Shown: positions 42,524 through 50,669 of the stretch, in pieces
Layout: the number at the start of each line of letters is the position of its first letter
Numbering within the stretch: position 1 is the first letter of the stretch
Origin: an uncultured Prevotellaceae bacterium
Lineage (GTDB): Bacteria; Bacteroidota; Bacteroidia; Bacteroidales; Bacteroidaceae
NCBI GenBank assembly: GCA_900315105.1
Contig: OMXX01000001.1
Location: 149,394 to 213,393 of the forward strand
Length of the DNA: 64,000 bases
Direction of reading: 5' to 3'
Made by a program: the position numbers and the translations under genes
The notes under the pieces: generated by a model
The model's database searches: none
What the model was told of the DNA's origin: nothing
The model's input: the letters and a program-made list of their open reading frames with translations, nothing else

Positions 42524-43133
42524 GCAGTTTAGGCGAATAGCGAGAGCTGTCGAGGTTATTATCAGGAAATGTATCTATCCTAAATATAGGCTTCCCCAAA
42601 ACGAATACTACCTTGTGAATATCGAACAGGGGATGCAGATGTATAGGGAGAAATGTTATCCGATGGGTTTAGCTGATGAGCGTATAGCAGACTACATCCT
42701 TTATCAGATTTATCGTTATCGTGATATGATAGGTACTGATAGCAGATGGACTATTGTATGGCTATTCACTCAGAATGCAGTGGAAAAATATCGTGCGCAG
42801 TTCCTTTCAAAGGGTGGCAAGAGTGGTATGTATTACTATATCCATGAATGGATGGATGATAATGAACTTACCATGCGGAGGGTTCTGAATGTGATTGCAG
42901 AGCCTAAACCGAATGAGATGGCAAAGTACGTCTATATGCCCTCAGAGGAACCAATTAAAAGAAGATGGCTGAATACAGAGGCTGGCTATGCCTTATGTGG
43001 TACAAGCACTACTGGCTGGTCTCCCCAGTCAAGAATATGTAATCAATGTAATTATGTAGGAAAATGTAGGGTAAGGATGCAGACAAAGTATCCTGAACTA
43101 TTAAGAATCAGAAAGGAAATTCAAAATGGCTAA
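42492..43133 (+). CDS. Unknown early protein with C-terminal Cys cluster
   Basis: A 213-residue basic protein lying between the sigma-like and helicase genes and overlapping both (32 bp and 8 bp). The N-terminal 140 residues are helical (RIARAVEVIIRKCIYPKY, IADYILYQIYRYRDMIG). The end has CGTSTTGW, then RICNQCNYVGKCRVRM with three close cysteines, probably a zinc-binding site. By position it could be a helicase loader or primase accessory; no family is recognised. Confidence 0.6.
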   Translation: MESPKQMETGKQFRRIARAVEVIIRKCIYPKYRLPQNEYYLVNIEQGMQMYREKCYPMGLADERIADYILYQIYRYRDMIGTDSRWTIVWLFTQNAVEKYRAQFLSKGGKSGMYYYIHEWMDDNELTMRRVLNVIAEPKPNEMAKYVYMPSEEPIKRRWLNTEAGYALCGTSTTGWSPQSRICNQCNYVGKCRVRMQTKYPELLRIRKEIQNG

Positions 43134-44481
43134 GAAAGAGATGAATGTGTTGACAGAGGCTTATCTGAATGAACTTTACAATGCGGCAATAGAGAACGAT
43201 TACATGTGCAGCGTTGTTGTTCAGTATATGAAGGATGAGTATCTGCCAAGTAGAGATTACCAGATGTTACACAATGGTCTGAAGCAGCATTTCTCACAAT
43301 ACAAGAGAGCGCCTAAATATGGTGTGATAGCGCAGAAAATGGCTACTTCCAGGTCTGTAACTGAATTGCTTGATGAGATCAGAGATACTGCAACCAACAA
43401 GGACACAGACTCAATACGAGATCAGTTTGAGGAGTTTCTAAAATTGGTTGAGTTCAAGAAGATATACAAGCTCATTGGTGATAAGTTCAACAATGAGAAT
43501 AGGATAGAGGCTTTGCAGATGTTTCAGGAGCAGAGCCAGAAGATGCAGATGTTCTCTTTGAAGCCTGAGACATTCATAGATGTTGCTGGAACATTTGAGC
43601 AGCGTTTGAATGAGAATAAGGAGCGCACCTATGCTGAGGATGGGAACATGCCAGTCAATAGTTTCTATATTGATTGTCTTGATAACCTCAACCAGGGCAG
43701 AAACCTCAGAACACAGCTTACCGTATGGATGGCGATGTCTGGTGTTGGTAAGTCTCATGTGGCTCGCTGGATAGGCTATAATGGTGCTTATGTAAGTGGC
43801 CTTAACGTTCTTCATATCCAGCTTGAGGGTAGCGCTAACGAGACACTGGATGCTTACTCTGCAACTCTTATCGGTCAGTCTGCCTTTGCTTACGAGACTG
43901 GTGATGTCAATACACATTCAGTTGAAATGTTTATTAAGCAGAGTGAACAATATAAGGGTTCATTGAAAGTCAAGGCATATTCTAAGTTCGGACAGAAACG
44001 TACTACCAATGATATTAAGGCTGTCATGGATGATTACAAGAAGAACTTTGGTTTCTATCCAGATATTTGTGTTATAGACTCTCTGGATCTTCTTCTTGAT
44101 AGTACTGGTAGAACATGGAATAAAGATAGTCTTAGATTTTTGCGTATATCTGTCGCAGAGGAATTAAAAGACCTTGCCGCAGAGACTAATTGCTGGATAA
44201 ATGCAACATACCAAGCAACCATAGAAGACAGGAAATTCTGTAATGATGAGAAGAACGTTCTTGATGGTTACAATCTTTCTGAGGCAAAAGGTCTTCAGCG
44301 CCCAGTTACCCATCTTATTTCTTTGAATAGGTCTGATAGGGAGAATGAAGAAGAGACTATGAGATTGCATGTTGCTAAGTCTCGTTTCTTCCAGAAGGGC
44401 GGTACTTATCGTATTGCCACAGATTATGATCATGAGCGCTTTTATGATAGAGAGCGCACCTTATCCCTTTCTCAGAAATGA
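43126..44481 (+). CDS. DnaB-like replicative helicase
   Basis: A 451-residue protein. N-terminal helical domain (about 1-150), then the RecA-like core: Walker A AMSGVGKSHVARW (about 203-215), LNVLHIQLEGS as the H1a/H2 region, Walker B DICVIDSLDLL (about 307), and WINATYQA as the H3-type Gln. It fits the DnaB/T4 gp41 hexameric fork helicase. It overlaps the upstream gene by 8 bp and is followed by the primase operon. Confidence 0.85.
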   Translation: MAKKEMNVLTEAYLNELYNAAIENDYMCSVVVQYMKDEYLPSRDYQMLHNGLKQHFSQYKRAPKYGVIAQKMATSRSVTELLDEIRDTATNKDTDSIRDQFEEFLKLVEFKKIYKLIGDKFNNENRIEALQMFQEQSQKMQMFSLKPETFIDVAGTFEQRLNENKERTYAEDGNMPVNSFYIDCLDNLNQGRNLRTQLTVWMAMSGVGKSHVARWIGYNGAYVSGLNVLHIQLEGSANETLDAYSATLIGQSAFAYETGDVNTHSVEMFIKQSEQYKGSLKVKAYSKFGQKRTTNDIKAVMDDYKKNFGFYPDICVIDSLDLLLDSTGRTWNKDSLRFLRISVAEELKDLAAETNCWINATYQATIEDRKFCNDEKNVLDGYNLSEAKGLQRPVTHLISLNRSDRENEEETMRLHVAKSRFFQKGGTYRIATDYDHERFYDRERTLSLSQK

Positions 44482-44594
44482 TAAAGAATTGTTCCACTTG
44501 TCAGTATGAAAACCAGGATGAAGATAGATACCCTTGTGACCGATGCACTCCCTGTCAATCGTCAGTCTATTGGAAGCCTAAGTCTCTCATATAA
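44478..44594 (+). CDS. Small Cys-rich (zinc-ribbon-like) protein
   Basis: A 38-residue protein overlapping the helicase stop by 4 bp (ATGA). It carries CSTCQYENQDEDRYPCDRC and a further TPC, in all five regularly spaced cysteines followed by a VYWKPK end. Tiny phage proteins of this pattern (CxxC...PCxxC) are common and probably bind zinc. The function is unknown. It is the last gene of its operon. Confidence 0.6.
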   Translation: MIKNCSTCQYENQDEDRYPCDRCTPCQSSVYWKPKSLI

Positions 44595-44669
44595 TAATAA
44601 ATAAGGTACATGTGCGCGTGTGAATCGAGCGCCAAATAGGTTAAGAAAACTTAATTAATTAATAGAAAA

Positions 44670-44701
44670 TTTGCAAATCTAAAATTTAATTTTTATCTTT
44701 G
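44670..44701 (+). promoter_or_regulatory. Host-type promoter of primase-polymerase operon
   Basis: TTTG (44670-44673), 20 bp, TATCTTTG (44694-44701). The transcript would start near 44,708 with a 150-nt leader before the primase gene. Confidence 0.75.
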
Positions 44702-44750
44702 CAGCATTGATTGAGCCACATGTTTGGCAAATTTCTACATTCATAATTGT

Positions 44751-44822
44751 CCTGTCTCTTTGACAGGGGTTTGATTGTAAACTTGATTGATTGAACGGAG
44801 AGATTGCTTTCGCAGTCTCTCC
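44751..44822 (+). promoter_or_regulatory. Two-hairpin leader before primase
   Basis: The 263-bp gap after 44,594 holds the promoter and two hairpins: CCTGTC/GACAGG (44751-44767) and GGAGAGATTGC with GCAGTCTCTCC (44797-44822, one G-U, loop TTTC). The second stem lacks a T run, so it is more likely a stability or regulatory stem than a terminator. Confidence 0.5.
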
Positions 44823-44857
44823 AAATTTCCACAAGTAAGAAATTAAACTAAATTATT

Positions 44858-45889
44858 ATGAATCTTGTAGAAAGCGATAAACGTACCATTATCGACACCT
44901 TACAGATTGATTTTCGTGGAAAGACTGATGGAGGACGGAGAAACCTTTTGTTTCCTCGTTGTCCTTTCTGTGGGCATGATGGTTATAAATTCGGTATCTA
45001 CATTGGCAAGGATTACGGAGGTAAGATCTTCGGTAAGTCCCATTGTTTCTCCTGCGGACGTAGTTGTAATAGTCTGAAGGATACATTGGAATTGCTTGAC
45101 CGTAGAGACCTTCTGCCAAAGGAAACTGAAACTTATAACGAGGAACTATCTACGGAGCTTGCCTTGTTTGAGGATGAGATTGACGATGAGCTTGTAGAAG
45201 TTGAAATGCCTAAAGGTTACAAGCGTGTATTCAAGAACCACTATCTGAAAAGTAGGGGATGGAGAAGTGATGACTATGAGTATTTCCCAGTCGGAACAAA
45301 TCGTGGAATGGACTGGAAATTGGAAGATTATGTTATTATCCCTATTGTTGAGGATGGTGTTAATGTCGGTTATGTGGCTCGTCATACATGGTCTAAGGAT
45401 GAGATCGAGTCATATAATGAGAAACACAGAAGAAAGATATTGCGTTATAGAAACTCTACCGAGGCTGATGGTAATGGCTTTGAGAAGCTGATCTATAACA
45501 TTGATGCTATTGTCCCTAATCTTACTGACACAATCATAGTATGCGAGGGTGTCTTCGATGTTGTCGGACTTACAAGGAAACTGGAGTTGTATGACAATGA
45601 GAAGATACAGGCCGTTGCTACTTTCGGGAAGAAGCTCTCAGATACCCAGCTTTATAAACTGCAATCTAAGGGTGTCAGGACATTGGTCTTGGGATTTGAC
45701 CAGGATGCAGTTGAGACTACTTGTAAGATAGCAAAGGAGCTGGAGCAGTACTTTGATGTCTTTATCGTTGATGTGCCACAGGATTGGGAACAGAAGGACT
45801 TTGATGAAATGAAGCCCTCCCAGCTCTATGAATTATTTAGTGAACATATTAAGACAGTATCAGAATTTAATTTACAGACTATACTATGA
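44858..45889 (+). CDS. DNA primase (DnaG-type)
   Basis: A 343-residue protein. N-terminal zinc finger CPFCGHDGYKFG (about 31) paired with CFSCGRSC (about 64). The Toprim part is DTIIVCEGVFDVVGL (Glu, about 225) and TLVLGFDQDAVETTCK (DxD, about 278-282). It would lay primers for the phage polymerase at the fork, working with the DnaB-like helicase. It overlaps the homing endonuclease gene by 4 bp. Confidence 0.85.
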   Translation: MNLVESDKRTIIDTLQIDFRGKTDGGRRNLLFPRCPFCGHDGYKFGIYIGKDYGGKIFGKSHCFSCGRSCNSLKDTLELLDRRDLLPKETETYNEELSTELALFEDEIDDELVEVEMPKGYKRVFKNHYLKSRGWRSDDYEYFPVGTNRGMDWKLEDYVIIPIVEDGVNVGYVARHTWSKDEIESYNEKHRRKILRYRNSTEADGNGFEKLIYNIDAIVPNLTDTIIVCEGVFDVVGLTRKLELYDNEKIQAVATFGKKLSDTQLYKLQSKGVRTLVLGFDQDAVETTCKIAKELEQYFDVFIVDVPQDWEQKDFDEMKPSQLYELFSEHIKTVSEFNLQTIL

Positions 45890-46437
45890 GCAAAGAAGAT
45901 TTTATTTTTAATATAGGCTATGAGCCAATAGAGGGAGAAATCTGGAAAGAATGGGAGAAAAGCCCCTTGTATCAGATTAGCAATAAAGGGAGAGTAAGGT
46001 CGATAAATGGTCGATTTCGTCATAACAATTGTAAGGAGTGGAGATTATTAAAGCCATGTTCTTCTAATAGAAAAGTCCCTTATTTACGTTATGGTTTTTG
46101 TATAGGTAGGAAAGTACACATGTACTATGCTTCCAGACTTGTATATGAGGCCTTTATAGGGAAAATTCCCGATAGGCATAAGGTAATATACAAAGATGGT
46201 GACTATACAAATAATTCTGTTGAAAATCTGGCATTGATGAGCTATGAGGATTTCTTTTGCAATGAGAAAACGAAAAAGATAGGCAGAAATGGCTGTTTTT
46301 CAAGAGAAACCTTTATTAGTATTGCAAGGGAGCATCTTTGTGATAAGGTTTCGTTATCTGACCTTGCGGTAAAATATAATGTGCCATATTATTGTATTGT
46401 TAATGCGTGTCAAAGATACAAGAATAAAGTTCTATGA
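45886..46437 (+). CDS. NUMOD4/HNH homing endonuclease
   Basis: A 183-residue protein. Residues 15-50 read as a NUMOD4 DNA-recognition motif (EIWKEWEKSPLYQISNKGRVRSI). Then an HNH-type core: RLVYEAFIGKIPDRHKVIYKDGDYTNNSVENL, where Asn-Asn and the late ENL part match the family but the usual first His is Lys-Val. The end has an HTH-like segment (VSLSDLAVKYNVPYYCIVNACQRY). It overlaps both primase and polymerase genes by 4 bp, so it entered the operon cleanly; it could be linked to the polymerase break downstream. Confidence 0.8.
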   Translation: MSKEDFIFNIGYEPIEGEIWKEWEKSPLYQISNKGRVRSINGRFRHNNCKEWRLLKPCSSNRKVPYLRYGFCIGRKVHMYYASRLVYEAFIGKIPDRHKVIYKDGDYTNNSVENLALMSYEDFFCNEKTKKIGRNGCFSRETFISIAREHLCDKVSLSDLAVKYNVPYYCIVNACQRYKNKVL

Positions 46438-48143
46438 TTGAAGAATTGGAACAATGGTTGAAAGACCATTACATACAATATAGCCTACGCAGAAATGACA
46501 TTGTGGACATTCCTGAGTTTGGTCGCTGTCTCTATCAGTCGATGGAGAAACGAGACCACTTGTTTAAGGTGGATAAGGAAACTAAGGAGGTTCACATTTC
46601 TTGCGTTGAGAATTATGAATACCTCAAAAATGACAATATCCAGTATGTCATTGTAAAGTTCGGTAATTGTTTCTATTACTGGGACATCAATGATCCTAAA
46701 GAGGAACTTTATATACTGAAATATGTCGGTAAGTTTGTAGGTTGTGAGACTGAATGTGACTACTATCCATTAGGAATACATAGCGGCTTTGAGTTGCTGA
46801 ATGGATCTTCCAGCCTCAATAATTGGTGTAAGAAGGCAAAGTTCCTGGGTTATAAGGGAATTGCTACTTGTGAGCTTAATACAATGGCTGCATCCCTGGA
46901 TCTTCAGCGTGAGGCTACTGCTGCTGGACTGAAATATTGCTTTGGGTATTCTCTGATTGTTGAGGTGGGTAATGAGAAGATTGGTATTAAGCTGTATTCT
47001 CAGACACAGGAAGGCTTTCAGAATATGCTTAGAATCCAGTATCATATTAACGTGCTTAGGATGGAGGATAAGATGATTGCCTTATATGACCTTCTACATC
47101 TTGCGAAGGGTAATGTTATTGTCTTTGGTAAGCTTTCTTTGTCTTGGTTGGTAAAGCCTGAGAATGAAGAGGTGGTTAAGGACATGATAAGTTACTTTGA
47201 AGCTGCCTACGCACAGATAGACTGGAGTGAGTACAAGGCCAATAGGATAGACTCTCAGGTTCTTGTTAATATGAAGGACTATTTTGATGCCACCAGTGAC
47301 GGATGGATATATGGTATTGAACCAGTTTTAATACAAGATGTCTATTATCCTGATGCTGATGAATACAGAAACAAGATAGTTCTCAATAAGATTGATTTGG
47401 GAGCCGCACATGAACAATCGGTAAGGCAGTATATGAAGACCTTAGATGAATTGTTTGATGAGTTTGATGCTTTGTTTTCCAACAAGTACTCTGAGGATGT
47501 CTTTTATCTGATGTGCGAGAATACCGCAAAAATCATAGAGCCTGCCAATGCTGGATATGACATGAGTGGTAACTATATGCCACGATACGAAATGACACCA
47601 GAAGAAGAGGCTAAGTATGGGACAAATCGTAATATGTTCCGTCAGTTGCTTGAGGAAGGCTTTAAGAGGTTTGTTCCTGAAGGTGAAGAGGAGGTATATC
47701 GTAAACGTCTGGAGTATGAGACGTACATATTGGAAAGTACCGATAACATAGATTATTTCCTTATCCAGTATGACTGCGTTAATTGGGCAAGAGAACATGA
47801 TATACTTGTCGGCATTGGCCGAGGCAGTGCTGGAGGTGCATTGTGTCTTTATCTTATGGGTATTACCCAGATTGATCCTATTAAGTATAGCCTCATCTTT
47901 GAGCGTTTCCTTCTTCCTGAACGTGCTGGTCTTGAGGCTAAGGAGTTGACAAAGATATGCAAACCGATAGAGTCTTCAGATTATATTGAATTGACTCTTG
48001 AGAATGGTAAGACATATAAGTTTGATAGAGATGCGGAGTTCTTAGTAAATCGAAACGGCAAGGAAATAAAAATCTATGCTGATGAGCTTGAGGAGGACGA
48101 TGACATTATTTTCGACAACAAGGATCTATTATTTACACTTTAA
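46434..48143 (+). CDS. DNA polymerase III alpha subunit, N-terminal fragment with Hint-like tail
   Basis: A 569-residue protein. Residues 110-220 resemble a degenerate PHP domain (LGIHSGFELLNGSSSL, CKKAKFLGYKGIATCELNTM). The palm begins with DILVGIGRGSAGGALCLYLMGITQIDPI (about 455-480) and stops after LIFERFLLPERAGL, just before the catalytic PDxDxD motif. The last 70 residues do not belong to the polymerase: they read as a Hint/intein block-B-like segment (IELTLENGKTYKF, EFLVNRNGKEIKIYADELEE, DDDII). The usual first Cys region is missing and TxxH reads DRDA. The remaining polymerase is encoded at 48,477. Confidence 0.8.
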   Translation: MIEELEQWLKDHYIQYSLRRNDIVDIPEFGRCLYQSMEKRDHLFKVDKETKEVHISCVENYEYLKNDNIQYVIVKFGNCFYYWDINDPKEELYILKYVGKFVGCETECDYYPLGIHSGFELLNGSSSLNNWCKKAKFLGYKGIATCELNTMAASLDLQREATAAGLKYCFGYSLIVEVGNEKIGIKLYSQTQEGFQNMLRIQYHINVLRMEDKMIALYDLLHLAKGNVIVFGKLSLSWLVKPENEEVVKDMISYFEAAYAQIDWSEYKANRIDSQVLVNMKDYFDATSDGWIYGIEPVLIQDVYYPDADEYRNKIVLNKIDLGAAHEQSVRQYMKTLDELFDEFDALFSNKYSEDVFYLMCENTAKIIEPANAGYDMSGNYMPRYEMTPEEEAKYGTNRNMFRQLLEEGFKRFVPEGEEEVYRKRLEYETYILESTDNIDYFLIQYDCVNWAREHDILVGIGRGSAGGALCLYLMGITQIDPIKYSLIFERFLLPERAGLEAKELTKICKPIESSDYIELTLENGKTYKFDRDAEFLVNRNGKEIKIYADELEEDDDIIFDNKDLLFTL

Positions 48144-48145
48144 GT

Positions 48146-48475
48146 ATGTACTATTACGCAACGATTAAAACAGATAGTGGGCCAATTCATTTTGAATTTG
48201 AACACCTCGCACAAGGTACGGTGGTTGCTCTGGATGCTAAGTTAGATGACTTTAAGGCTAAACCTTGCAAGTTGCCTGATGGAAGTGATGGAATAGAATT
48301 TGCACCTAAGACCGCTAAGGATTGTAGGAACATAGATGGATGTATCTATCTTCACTTAGGGGCTGTTTCAGATACTGAAATGGTAAGGTTGATAGAAATA
48401 TTCCTAAAGGCAGTAAAGGACAAAACCCTGTGGAAGCAATCAATGCCGAATACAATAATCACAACCATTCGATAG
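48146..48475 (+). CDS. 109-residue protein inside the broken polymerase gene
   Basis: Starts 2 bp behind the N-terminal polymerase fragment and ends 1 bp before the C-terminal fragment. The sequence (MYYYATIKTDSGPIHFEFEHLAQGTVVALDAKL, then GIEFAPKTAKDCRNIDGC, then MVRLIEIFLKAVKDKTLW) looks like a small alpha/beta protein. It is neither an HNH nor a LAGLIDADG endonuclease and I recognise no family. It may be passenger DNA, an assembly factor for the split polymerase or a remnant of the element that broke it. Confidence 0.6.
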   Translation: MYYYATIKTDSGPIHFEFEHLAQGTVVALDAKLDDFKAKPCKLPDGSDGIEFAPKTAKDCRNIDGCIYLHLGAVSDTEMVRLIEIFLKAVKDKTLWKQSMPNTIITTIR

Positions 48476-48476
48476 T

Positions 48477-50669
48477 ATGAAAGTATTGTCATTAAAACAT
48501 ATAAACAAGTCAGAGTCCGTTTCTGTAATGGATTGTTCTGTGGGCAAGGGATATTGGAAAGTTGCTCATGGTTCTCTTCCTGATGTGGATCTCGACTTTC
48601 AGGCAGACCGCAGACAAGAGGTAAAGGAATACCTCGAAAGGCGATACGGACATGGTAAGACACAGCGTGTATTCTCAGCAGGAACCTTTACTACTGCAAA
48701 GGTTAAGTCTGCTATGAAGGATATTGCGGCTGTATATAAGATCCCAAGAGGCACAACCAACTATGTTACCGCCATTATCAACGATGAGCTTACATGGACT
48801 GGTCTGATGAAGATGGCTGCAACCAACAAGACAGTGTATGATTTCATTCAGAAGCACCCTAATGTGTTTGAGGATATGAGACCTATACTTGAGCAGCCAA
48901 GAAGTGCTGGTATCCATGCTTCAGCCTGTATTATCGTACCAGATGTAATCAAGGAGCAGAAGATAGAGTGTTTCGAGGTCTTACCAGTCAGAAAGCAGAA
49001 TGACATGCTTGTATCTGAGATTGGTGGAGCTGATATTGATGAGCTGGGTATCCTTAAAAATGACTTGCTCGGTATTGCGGAGCTTGCTCGTATCAAGGAA
49101 ACTCTTAATATAGTCAAAGAGGAATACAATAGAAGCTATTCTATCCTTCAGCTTATTGACGATGAGCATCTGAAAGATAGTGCGGTTTACGATATAATCA
49201 GTAAGGGCTATACTCAGGGACTTTTCCAGTTATCATCACCTGGTATGACTAAGTTTATCAAGCAGTTGAAGCCTTCCAATATTGAGTATCTTATCGCTGC
49301 CGTTGCTTTGTTCCGTCCTGCCACATTGGAGTCTGGTTCGGTTCAAAAGTATATTGACATTAAGAATGAGGATGCTTTTCCAGAATATCTCTGGGGTACT
49401 GAGAACGCATTGTCATCAACATATTCATGTCTGATCTATCAAGAACAGCTTGCGCAGATGGCTCGTGAGGTTGGTGGTTTCAGTCTCGGTGACGGAGTTA
49501 AGCTTGTCAAGCTGATTTCTAAGAAAAAGGTTGACAAGATCAAGGCTCAGAAAGATAAGTTCATGACTGGGGCAGCTAAGAAAGGATGTCCTAAAGATGC
49601 AGCAGAGGCTATATGGGCAATGATGGAGGCGGCTGGTACGTACTTGTTTAATAAGAGTCACGCCACAGCCTATGCCCTCACCAGTTATGTAGGAGCCTGG
49701 TTGAAGACACACTATCCAGTTGCTTTCTATACCGTTCAGTTGAAATGGGTTGCTGATGAGAAGCTTCCTACTTTGATGAATGAGATAGAAGACCTGGAGG
49801 GTACAGAGCTTGTACAATGTAATATCAATCTGTCTTCTGAGGTGTTTGTTACCGATTATAAGCATGGTATCATATACTGGTCTCTTGCTCGTGTAAAGTA
49901 TGTGGGGGTTAAGGCGGTTATCCAGATAGTTAAGGAAAGAAACATGAACGGCAAATATGTCAGTCTTCGTGATTTTGTTGTCCGTATCTATAAGAGCAAG
50001 CTCAAGAAGAATAAGTATAAGGGTTTTACTGATGATGATTGCGTGGAGGATGGTGGGCGTAATGCCGTTACCACTCGTCACCTCAAGCAGCTTATCATTT
50101 CAGGAGCCTTTGATGAGGTAGAACATATTACCAACCCAGCTCAGAGATATATTCTTCTGAAGGGAGCTGCAAGGATGCTTGGGTTTGAGCTGAATGATAA
50201 GGATGCACCAGAGGAAATGAGGGATAAGCCTTATTACTGGCAGCAGAAACAGATAGATATTACTGGTTTCGGAGCTATTGACTATAATGCTATCATTTCT
50301 AAGTGTGAGGCAGTACCGAGCAGCATAAGCGGTACTAAGCGCCTTAACCTGAAGGTTCTTGCCCAGACTACCTTGATGCCTGAGAAGTATGTTATGTGCG
50401 CTACCATAGCTGAGGTTGTCTGCAAGTCTTACAAGGATAAGAAGACAGGAGCCACAAAGCACTATGGAAAGATCGTTGTCCGTCAGAACAATTATCTTGG
50501 TCTGCTTACTATATGGGGTGATGCCTGGGAGCAGTGTAGGGATAAGTTCGTAGGCAAGGTTAATCGTCTCGTAATAGCCGTAGTTCACACTGAATGGAGT
50601 GACTATGATGAGCAGAATGTGTTGAAGTTAAACAGAAACGCCTTTGTATGTAACCCAGATGAAGTTTAA
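48477..50669 (+). CDS. DNA polymerase III alpha subunit, C-terminal fragment
   Basis: A 730-residue protein. Residues 1-32 (MKVLSLKHINKSESVSVMDC, then WKVAHG) resemble a C-terminal split-intein piece ending HG instead of HN, directly before Ser. The polymerase resumes with SLPDVDLDF (catalytic Asp pair, about 34-42), VFSAGTFTTAKVKSAMKD, GIHASACIIVP, LKNDLLGIAEL, GLFQLSSPGM, IAAVALFRPA, CLIYQEQLAQMAREV and the late KSHATAYALTSYVGAWLK. A C-terminal OB-like part is present. With the 46,434 gene it supplies a complete alpha subunit in two chains. Confidence 0.85.
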   Translation: MKVLSLKHINKSESVSVMDCSVGKGYWKVAHGSLPDVDLDFQADRRQEVKEYLERRYGHGKTQRVFSAGTFTTAKVKSAMKDIAAVYKIPRGTTNYVTAIINDELTWTGLMKMAATNKTVYDFIQKHPNVFEDMRPILEQPRSAGIHASACIIVPDVIKEQKIECFEVLPVRKQNDMLVSEIGGADIDELGILKNDLLGIAELARIKETLNIVKEEYNRSYSILQLIDDEHLKDSAVYDIISKGYTQGLFQLSSPGMTKFIKQLKPSNIEYLIAAVALFRPATLESGSVQKYIDIKNEDAFPEYLWGTENALSSTYSCLIYQEQLAQMAREVGGFSLGDGVKLVKLISKKKVDKIKAQKDKFMTGAAKKGCPKDAAEAIWAMMEAAGTYLFNKSHATAYALTSYVGAWLKTHYPVAFYTVQLKWVADEKLPTLMNEIEDLEGTELVQCNINLSSEVFVTDYKHGIIYWSLARVKYVGVKAVIQIVKERNMNGKYVSLRDFVVRIYKSKLKKNKYKGFTDDDCVEDGGRNAVTTRHLKQLIISGAFDEVEHITNPAQRYILLKGAARMLGFELNDKDAPEEMRDKPYYWQQKQIDITGFGAIDYNAIISKCEAVPSSISGTKRLNLKVLAQTTLMPEKYVMCATIAEVVCKSYKDKKTGATKHYGKIVVRQNNYLGLLTIWGDAWEQCRDKFVGKVNRLVIAVVHTEWSDYDEQNVLKLNRNAFVCNPDEV

